This document shows positions 56,140-64,000 of a stretch of 64,000 nucleotides of DNA, one piece after another. The number at the start of each line of letters is the position of its first letter. The first letter of the stretch is position 1. Source of the stretch: Eumeta japonica (taxonomy: Eukaryota > Arthropoda > Insecta > Lepidoptera > Psychidae); assembly GCA_005406025.1 (NCBI GenBank), contig BGZK01000764.1, positions 62,001 through 126,000 of the forward strand. The letters run 5' to 3'. Below the pieces are notes generated by a model, which had not been told where the DNA came from, ran no database searches, and saw only the letters and a list, made by a program, of their open reading frames with translations. The position numbers and the translations under genes were made by a program.

Positions 56140-56329
56140 GTGCTACTGATTGACTGACCGACTGACTCATCACGAGATCTCCGAGTCTGTAGGTCTTATA
56201 GACTTGAAATTCGGCATAGCTACTCTTTTAGGGACGTAGACGTTAAGAACGGATTTTACACACATCCTATTCAAATGTAATCTGTCATTATTTTATGTCT
56301 ACGCGGGTGGTGCCGCGGACAAAAACTAG
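56140..56329 (+). mobile_element. Helitron-like non-autonomous element, 3' part
   Basis: Begins with GATTGACTGACCGACTGACTC, then ATCACGAGATCTCCG and GGTCTTATAGACTTGAAATT. It ends ACGCGGGTGGTGCCGCGGAC, then AAAAACTAG|T. The end carries a CGCGG/CCGCG hairpin (56302-56306, 56313-56317) followed by CTAG, the Helitron 3' pattern. The sequence is typical of an abundant Lepidopteran repeat family. The left boundary is uncertain. Confidence 0.6.
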
Positions 56330-57264
56330 TATACGTATATATTTAAATAAATACCTTGATAAAAATATAATTATTCTTCGATATACAATTTCATGACTAC
56401 ATATATTGATGTGCTTGGAATTACTTATTAACTAGCTGTATCTCTTGAAACTGGATTTCGTTTTGATTTCCTTTTGGTAATCATCTAAAACCTTGTCATT
56501 ATTTCCACATGTTTTGTTACCGGACTTATTATAAAAATGCTTTATGTAAGGAGCTATAATGGGTGTATGGTGTAATTATATCTCGTATTATTTACACAAC
56601 AAGTATTTTTCATTGTGAGAGAAAACGTTATACACATCAAAAGTTTCTCATAAGCCGACAAAACTCAGTCAGTAAGATATTAAGGTAGAAATTATTCTGT
56701 CGGCTATAAAATTACATTCTCTATTGTTAGTATCTTTAGTTCCATTTATTTTGCTGGTCAGTATGACACTCCAGAAGTGGGATTTGAAATCCCTTATTTC
56801 TATCTATCTATTTTGAACATGTGAATTGAGTGTTTTCTGAATTCAACAATTTCCGAGAAAGTTAACCGCATACGAACATCGATGTGTTCCATAAGTGTTT
56901 TCTTTTTCCAATTTCTATATATAATATTAAAAATAGAGCAAAAATATATACACGTATAAGTATTATTCATGATAAATATATTTGGTAAATGAATATTGTC
57001 GAAGCACACTAATTCAAGTTTAATGCATTGAATTTGACGGTGGATCAGTGAATAAAATATCGTCTTAAATACTTTTTAAGTAGGTATTGGGTTCATTTTG
57101 AGCGATTTGCTGCTCCGATCTGAAGTAAACGAAATTGTGCCAGGGCGCTCGGCGGTGGGCCGATAAATATCTGACACGACAGAAGTGAATTACGGTACCT
57201 TCTACCTTCAGGCGGTACTGAAAGTAATCACGATTGTTGCTCTACTCATATAGCAATCATTTCT

Positions 57265-57470
57265 CGTGGGCCGCCGTCGGCGTTTACGCAACGACGTCCG
57301 ATCGGCGGCGCGCCTCGATTTCGCACCGCGCGCGACCTCGGCCGCCGCGCCGGCCTCGCCCTCTCCCGCGAGACCCGCGAATTTCCAATATTTATAGAGC
57401 ACAAATTGCTTTCCGAATGTGCCCCGTCTGTAACGAGGTTCGCCGCTTCCGTCGCTCCGCGCTCGAAAAC
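57265..57470. other. GC-rich, CpG-rich island
   Basis: About 200 bp of GC-rich sequence with CGGCGGCGCGCC and GCGCGCGACC in AT-rich intron. ORFs on both strands are Arg/Ala-rich without domains. It contains TTTCCAATATTTATAGAGCA (57382-57401), which also occurs with one difference at 23211-23230 next to another GC-richer patch. Confidence 0.4.
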
Positions 57471-57566
57471 TTTGGGACCAATAAAAATATTGGAAAACCT
57501 TATGCTATTTCGGACTACCTACTCGGTTCGTAGAATATTACGAATTCGTATATTTTTATTATAACG

Positions 57567-57886
57567 TTTCCGAGGGGCAAACGTGCTTGCGGGTCACCAG
57601 GGAGTAGATGGTCATCGCTGCCCATGGACATTCGCGACTCCAGAGTAATTGTGCGTCGCCGGCCTCTTGGATACGAAAAGACAAATATCCGAAAAGAGTG
57701 GAGATTGATGGAACAGAAGTAGGGTGATGTAAGAGTGAAAGTAGGCTACCGGAACTCTCATTCATTTGACAAAACGAAACAGCTAAAAGCTGTCACTTAA
57801 CATCTTTATTCTGTTCTGAGTGTGTATGTCCACAGCGAGTCGCACCAGCCCATTGTCGTGCTTCAGCCAAGTGCACCACAGCCCGG
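57567..57886 (+). repeat. Dispersed Lepidopteran repeat Z, copy 2
   Basis: GAGGGGCAAACGTGCTTGCG, then GGTCACCAGGGAGTAGATGG and, near the end, CCAGCCCATTGTCGTGCTTC. Same orientation and order as 43553-43860. Confidence 0.65.
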
Positions 57887-59071
57887 CTCTATCCCTCTAA
57901 TATCCAGAGAAAGGTCATTTATGAAGAAATATACTACGGTGTCTGATATGTCCGTTTGGTTTGAAATCACACATCCTGCTGCTGTGTGTCAGATTTTTAA
58001 TCGCCATCTTCTGTGAAATGCCCGCCCACAAACTTTTTATTTCAGACTGTTGGTCTTGCACTTTCAATCTCTCCACGCTTGCTCGATGCGGGTTGATCAG
58101 CCCTTAGACGGAAGGTAAAAGGATGTACGTATACCTTTACTTAATTGCGCCATAGATCGTTGACACAGAAAATCGTAACAGTTTTCTTCGATTATCATCA
58201 AAGAAATGCATAAAAAAATATTTCCAATTCTATTTGCACACCAAGAAATAAATTATTAAAAAATAATTTATGTCATAGTAAGTGGTAGACGACGAATTAA
58301 AAGATATAGATTTTAGAAGTTTAAAAGCTGTATCTTCTAATTCTTCGCGTATTTTAAAACTTACAAGCAATAAAAACTATTTGTGTTTTTAAAATATAAT
58401 ACACTGTACGATATCGTTAAATAATTCATTTTATTTATCGATCGTTTAGAATCTGACGATTCGTCAAGTACATACATGGTAACATTCTCATCACTTTGAA
58501 CCAATTCATTATAAATCTATTAACCTATAAACTAGAAACTAATTTCTTAATTTAATTGCGTCCATTGTTTTAATTTACTTAACATTACGTATCCATCAAT
58601 TTTGACCGTTTCTATAACTATTTAACTCTATAGATCACATTCAACAATACACACTTAACACGCCGACGAAAGTTCGATACGTTATCGCTGAAAGCGCCGA
58701 CACGATTTTACGAAACAACATAAGAGGCGCAGTGAGAGGAGAGTTTCGCCTTTGATCCTATTCCAGAATGCCGCGGGCAGCCCGGTAATCCAATATCGAA
58801 CGGAATGTCGTTCTGGTCGTCCAGCCGTTCGGCTTTAGAATTCACACTAGCGCGAGGCTAAGAGGAAACCTAAAATCGATTAAGATTCAACCGGTTTTAG
58901 GATTCCTATTAATCTGGCTTGGTTGCTCCCGTCCGATTTCTGTTGAAGTTAGGAACATAGACTTAGTAATGATTTACCCAATTTTAAGACTAATATATTT
59001 TGTTTCCTGAACGATGATTGTATACGCGAATCCATATATTTATCCATAATTTCTAACTATGTTATAACAAT

Positions 59072-59300
59072 AATATTTGCGGACACACAGACAGCACCAT
59101 CTGATCTTAAACTAAGCATCGAAGCTAGTAATATCATACATATATACTTTTTTTTAAATATATCTACACATGATACATAGAAACATTCAGAGTCAAGATA
59201 AACATACATTTTTAATCGAATAAATGTTTACTTGATGTGGAAAAACGCCCCCAATGCAGCAGATAGGGTCACTACCGACTGCGCCAATCGAGCAGTCAAT
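59072..59300 (-). repeat. Metulj-like tRNA-derived SINE
   Basis: On the minus strand the 5' head reads GATTGGCGCAGTCGGTAGTGA followed by CCCTATCTGCTGC. Then come the internal region (ATGTTTCTATGTATCATGTG), an A-rich tract, and the 3' body with AGCTTCGATGCTTAGTTTAA, then GATCAGATGGTGCTGTCTGTG, ending in ATATTATTGTTAT. Order and sequence match Lepidopteran SINEs (recognised from memory). The B-box half of the tRNA head is largely lost. A related fragment is at 15260. Confidence 0.7.
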
Positions 59301-59309
59301 CTGGTTTTA

Positions 59310-59425
59310 CTGCCTGATTGACTCCCTTACTTATTGTTTACTTTTTGGTTTGCTGGTCTAGGCGTAAATCGAACCCACAACCCTCGCGTCCGAAACGCAC
59401 TGCCCGCCGTGTCGCGGAGATTGGC
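59310..59425 (-). repeat. Possible tRNA-like SINE head
   Basis: On the minus strand, GGACGCGAGGGTTGTGGGTTC, then GATTTACGCCTAGACC contains a B-box-like GGGTTCGATT. The expected A-box region (about 59400-59415) is not convincing. It adjoins the Metulj-like SINE. Confidence 0.35.
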
Positions 59426-59679
59426 AGTCGTATTGATAAAACATATAACATTCATGACATGACCATATCTAGGCTGTCTACGCCATCTCTTATTTCCATT
59501 AAAATTGATCGAGTGTATGTCAGTTTATGACTAGGTTATGTGTACATTCGCACGTCAATTTAAAATGACTATTCTGGTATCGTGGATAGTGATGTTTGCA
59601 CATCGTTAACTACACGCAAAATTATAGTAATTTCAATGATACGCATCATAACCCTTCAATTTCTTAAATTACGTCTTAA

Positions 59680-60215
<536 letters not shown>

Positions 60216-60405
60216 GTGCCGAGTGACACAACCCTGCTTCGCTTTCTGCGTGCCCGAGACTTCAACGTGGAGAAAGCCCGCGAAATGCTCTCGCAGTCCC
60301 TGCTCTGGCGCAAAAAGCACCAAGTGGACAGGATTCTGTCCGAGTACGAAACTCCTGACGTAGTAAAGCAGTATTTTCCTGGAGGATGGCACCATCACGA
60401 CAAAG
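60216..60405 (+). CDS. retm: retm/SEC14L1-like exon: CRAL-TRIO N domain, GGWHHHDK hinge
   Basis: Exon of 190 nt encoding VPSDTTLLRFLRARDFNVEK, then REMLSQSLLWRKKHQVDRIL and YFPGGWHHHDK. LLRFLRARDF and WRKxHxVD are hallmarks of the CRAL-TRIO N domain, and GGWHHHDKDGRP is a signature of the SEC14L1/5 group. The donor is GTAACC (60406), phase 1. The acceptor is less certain: I placed it after CCGAAG (ending 60215) because phase 0 is needed to join K-V-P-S to the preceding GK. The alternative acceptor CTTAG at 60157 gives the wrong phase. The upstream pyrimidine tract is weak, so the first few codons carry some doubt. Confidence 0.9.
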
Positions 60406-60922
60406 GTAACCGCACAAAGAGCAATCACAAGTGAAAAATTTAACAAGTGCCGGGCAATACGTATTTTTTAACTTGAAAATAATGCAGAAAGACATGGGAA
60501 GAAACTTTATATTGTCTTATAAATTTGTGTTTAGAAAAAAAAAACTAGTCAAGATTATATGATAAAAAATTTACGTTGAAGTTAGTCGATATGAATTCTG
60601 AAATAAGCTGAAATATCTGAAATAATAAAAAAATAAGCTTCTGTACAATAACGTGATTTAAAATCCAGAAAAGTTGATAAATAACAATAATAATATAAAC
60701 TCACGCCTATTTCCAGAAGGGTAGGCAGAGACTATACATTTACACATGGTACGATCTTTGCATATCTGTCTTGCTTTATTACAGAGAGGATAGATAGAGT
60801 TATATTTTAAATTTTGGTATTACTCTACTGTATATTAAAACTGAATTTAAAATCGCATTGAATTGTTTGTTTTTTTATTCACCCTGCTTGTTAATTTTAC
60901 ATACATAATTTTCAATCTTCAG
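60406..60922 (+). other. Intron of 517 bp with a short repeat
   Basis: Phase-1 intron. At 60700-60775 it holds CACGCCTATTTCCAGAAGGG, then TAGGCAGAGACTATAC and GGTACGATCTTTGCATATCT, a third copy of the GTAGGCAGAGAC-type repeat seen at 46024 and 46505. Confidence 0.85.
60700..60775 (+). repeat. GTAGGCAGAGAC-type short repeat, copy 3
   Basis: Best-preserved of the three copies in the window: CCAGAAGGGTAGGCAGAGAC followed by TTACACATGGTACGATC. Confidence 0.65.
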
Positions 60923-61011
60923 ATGAGCGGCCATTATACGTCCTGCGACTGGGCCACATGGACGTAAAGGGCCTCCTTAAATCCATCGGCGAAGATGGAC
61001 TCCTTAAATTG
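60923..61011 (+). CDS. retm: retm/SEC14L1-like exon: start of the CRAL-TRIO lipid-binding domain
   Basis: Exon of 89 nt between a CTTCAG acceptor (ending 60922) and a GTAATT donor (61012). It starts in phase 1 (G+AT gives Asp) and encodes DERPLYVLRLGHMDVKGLL, then KSIGEDGLLKL. RPLYVLRLGxMDxKGLL is the first strand-helix unit of the CRAL-TRIO domain in SEC14L1-type proteins. It ends in phase 0. Flanking introns are about 0.5 kb and 0.2 kb, so the 3' part of the gene is compact, unlike the 5' part. Confidence 0.93.
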
Positions 61012-61203
61012 GTAATTTTATTATTTCATATTTCGTTTTCTTATCATTAAATTAATAACTCGGAAACTACTAAATATAATTTCTATAATGGTGATGGAAA
61101 ACGGTGTATGGGATGTAGAAAAATAGACCGACAAGTTCGAATCTCAATGTGATTTTTCGAACATAAACAGAGGATATTTTAACTGCTTGGACTTTATTCG
61201 TAG

Positions 61204-61557
<354 letters not shown>

Positions 61558-61839
61558 TAAATTGGTAGCATGCTTAGACTAACTTTGTTAGCAAGTCCTC
61601 CATACTGCATATGTGGTAAGGATAGACAGCGGATAGTGCAGGATTTGCATGTGCATAACATTTTTATAGTTATTTTTTATGTTCTAATCATTTCGATATG
61701 AATTATCTTTCTGAAGGTAAAAACATCAAATGTGATTTTAAATGCAATATACATATATAATAAATATATGTGTGACTGGCGGATATTCCGAAGGGATTCA
61801 GAAATAAAACATAATCGTCGCTACACTACCACACCCACT

Positions 61840-62240
61840 GGCTTTACCCTATCTGCGGGGACGCTGCCTCCCCTCTTCTCTGGGGTTTCTTCTGTCGGCC
61901 GCTGCCCTCGAACTGACCAAATGTTTTCTTTGTCGTTCTCCCCATGCGACAGGAAAGGAGGAAAAATCCATCGAATGCTGTCCCGGGCGCACGGAGCGTG
62001 TCCGACTCGCATATACTCCCTGAAGAGTGATACGGCTTGCCGTTAGTTGTTTAATTTAGTTAGAAGGGTTTGACGTCTTATCAGGTCGCGGCCTGATCGG
62101 CATGGAGATGCCTCGGCGTGTGGCTGCCCTATGGGTGTTTCATGAGCAAGCACGTCGGCATAGGAAGTCACGAGAGGGCTCGGCACGGGCCGGGCCCTCG
62201 AGCGGGTCGCCGGGAGGCGCCGAAGGCGCTCCGGTCGGTT
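61840..62240. other. GC-rich stretch of unknown nature
   Basis: About 400 bp, GC-rich in two blocks (61845-62035 and 62080-62240), the second with CGGCACGGGCCGGGCCCTCG. ORFs run through both strands without a recognised domain. The composition resembles the 5' part of some non-LTR retrotransposons, but I cannot show that. Confidence 0.35.
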
Positions 62241-63507
62241 AACCATCGAAGGTCGTAATGATGGGAGGAAAAATGTATGAAGTACGCTCCCGCTTGTATA
62301 GAGCGAACCTGCGTCGCGACTTCCTCTCTACTACGTGCAGCCGACTGACGTTAGCAGCGCGTCCACCATAGTCAATCTGCCATCTCTTTCTATATTTTTC
62401 GTATGACAAACATATCGGAAAGCATCGTAAAAAACTATACAAACATTATGCAAATTATACTATGCTATTTAAATTTCTCGCCGTGCCCGTATCATTTCCT
62501 ACGTATAATATCTACATATAACGTGATTTCGATAAGTTTATACGAGCACCGTAATCTGTACCTAGTGGTGTACTCGCTATAATTTCCTCCAATTTTTACC
62601 TCATACCTGTGGCACGCAACTATCTGTATCCTGCATGACAACGCGAACTGACTGCATGACTTTTTTTAGTACAGTTACCTAGATTACCTGTATACCTGTG
62701 GCGTGCAGTACTCCATATCGAGCATTTGCCACGCGATCCGGTTACGTGCCTAACTTAGGATCGTTGCCGAAATACTTCGATCGATGTATTATCCATCTAC
62801 ATCTTAAAGGAAAAATAAAACAACCACCAGGAAATATCCTTAATTCAGCTTAAAATCTAACTTTATTCTTACATCGTTCCTTTCCTTCGTAACGCCGGAT
62901 GATCTTTCATTATAGGATTATTATTTCCAGCTTATTTTAGCCTATACATACATATATACAAGAGACCTATTTTTAAGTGTAAAAATGTTGTCCGTGGCAA
63001 TATGTATTTTGTATTCACAAGTGATTGTTAATATTTTGAATATGATTTGATCGAGATGTTATCGATGACATATACCGTGTTGATGAACTCATCAAAAGGG
63101 TATAACATCTATTGCATGTTTGTAAGTACATAATTGTACTATATTTTTTGATTATGAAGCATAACCCAATGTATATTTAGGATTCTAAAACTATTAAATT
63201 TAACTTAATTACAATAATCTTTTTTTTTATATAATGAGCTGTTAATATCATATTATATATTTTTATTAAATTGTAAAATTTTAAAAGTAATGATATTCTA
63301 CGGCAAAGATCCACACCGGGGCCCCCCTAGTGGGCGCTGGAGCTTTTCGTAGGGGCAGTGGCAGGTCCAAAGGCAAAAGGGGGGCATTATGACAGTCAAG
63401 GGGGCGGTTGCGACATACCTACTTAGTTAAAAATTTAATATAATAAAATAATTTGAAAATACATCTATTTTGATAAAAAAACGTTTTTCATCAAAATGAT
63501 GTTTAGA

Positions 63508-64000
63508 GAAGAGTTCTGAAGAGACCGAAACAGGTCTGAGGGTGTAAAGTCAGGCCTATATGGTGGATGCATTAACACTTTCCAACCAAACTCTCGATAT
63601 TTGCTGAGTGGTTATAGATGTGTGTGGTTTGGCATTATCATAGTGAAAAGCCACACCCTTTCTGTTCATAATTTCTGGTGCTTTTTTTTCTACGTCTTGC
63701 TTGAGTCTCATCAGCTGTTAGCAATAGAGATCATAATTGATGGTTTTGCTCGGCGATAAAAGCTTATAATGAATAATGCCCTTCCAATCCCACCATAAAC
63801 ATAGCATCAATTTATTGAGATTTAATCCGGGTTTTGTTATGGTCTGTGGAGTTTGCTTGTCTTCTGAATATGGTCTTTTTCCCATGTTCTTGTTGTATGT
63901 AATGCATTTTCCATTAACAGTGATCAATCTTTTCAAAAACGGTCCGGTTTCATGAAGTTTCAATAGAGAATCGCAAATGAGTATCCGATTCATTAGATTT
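63508..64000 (-). mobile_element. Mariner copy, minus strand, cut by window end
   Basis: Minus-strand mariner fragment whose 3' end is truncated at about 63508 (no inverted repeat). It runs past 64000. The frame 63993-63718 reads NRILICDSLLKLHETGPFLK, RLITVNGKCITYNKN and LCLWWDWKGIIHYKLLSPSK. In this family the first catalytic Asp lies in GDEKW; here that position reads VNGKC, so the catalytic residue is lost. Same family as the other minus-strand copies. Confidence 0.88.

Overview
The window is AT-rich animal DNA, most likely from a moth or butterfly. The evidence is short exons with GT-AG borders in very long introns, plus repeat families typical of Lepidoptera: a Metulj-like tRNA-derived SINE, Helitron-like ends, the dispersed repeat running from a GGAACCC start to a TTGGCCGG end, degraded mariners and RT-tail relics of LINEs.

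One cellular gene can be read with confidence. Seven internal exons on the + strand (477-608, 11409-11538, 12634-12825, 59759-59880, 60216-60405, 60923-61011, 61204-61462) join in frame, with matching splice phases, into about 371 codons of a SEC14L1/real-time (retm) lipid-transfer protein. They cover the second half of the PRELI/MSF1 domain, a low-complexity linker, the CRAL-TRIO N-terminal helical domain and the first two thirds of the CRAL-TRIO (SEC14) lipid-binding domain. The first exon(s) lie before base 1. The rest of the CRAL-TRIO domain and the expected GOLD domain lie beyond 64000. A single intron of about 46.9 kb separates the PRELI/linker half from the SEC14 half.

Almost everything else is intronic and dominated by mobile DNA. 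Intron 609-11408 holds a long-TIR hAT-type MITE (1631-2492) and a chimeric mariner locus (6472-7918). Intron 12826-59758 holds a nearly complete hAT transposon with two frameshifts (16047-18618), mariner relics (23779-24992, 41408-42485, 52985-55372), LINE tails (27679-27850, 38300-38530, 46205-46405), SINEs, Helitron 3' ends (51870, 56329), a palindromic element (52375-52755) and a 1275-bp foldback element with arms of about 490 bp (53869-55143) inserted into the third mariner. A further mariner runs off the right end (63508-64000). Several short GC-rich islands stand out from the AT-rich background and may be regulatory or old repeat remnants.

The most interesting observations are the long inverted-repeat elements that would be transcribed as part of the retm pre-mRNA (possible dsRNA sources), the chimeric mariner, an unexplained 155-codon ORF with a C-terminal membrane segment at 28579-29046, and two-copy repeats I could not name. 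I see no bacterial-type features and no CRISPR array. I found no convincing free-standing tRNA or rRNA gene.
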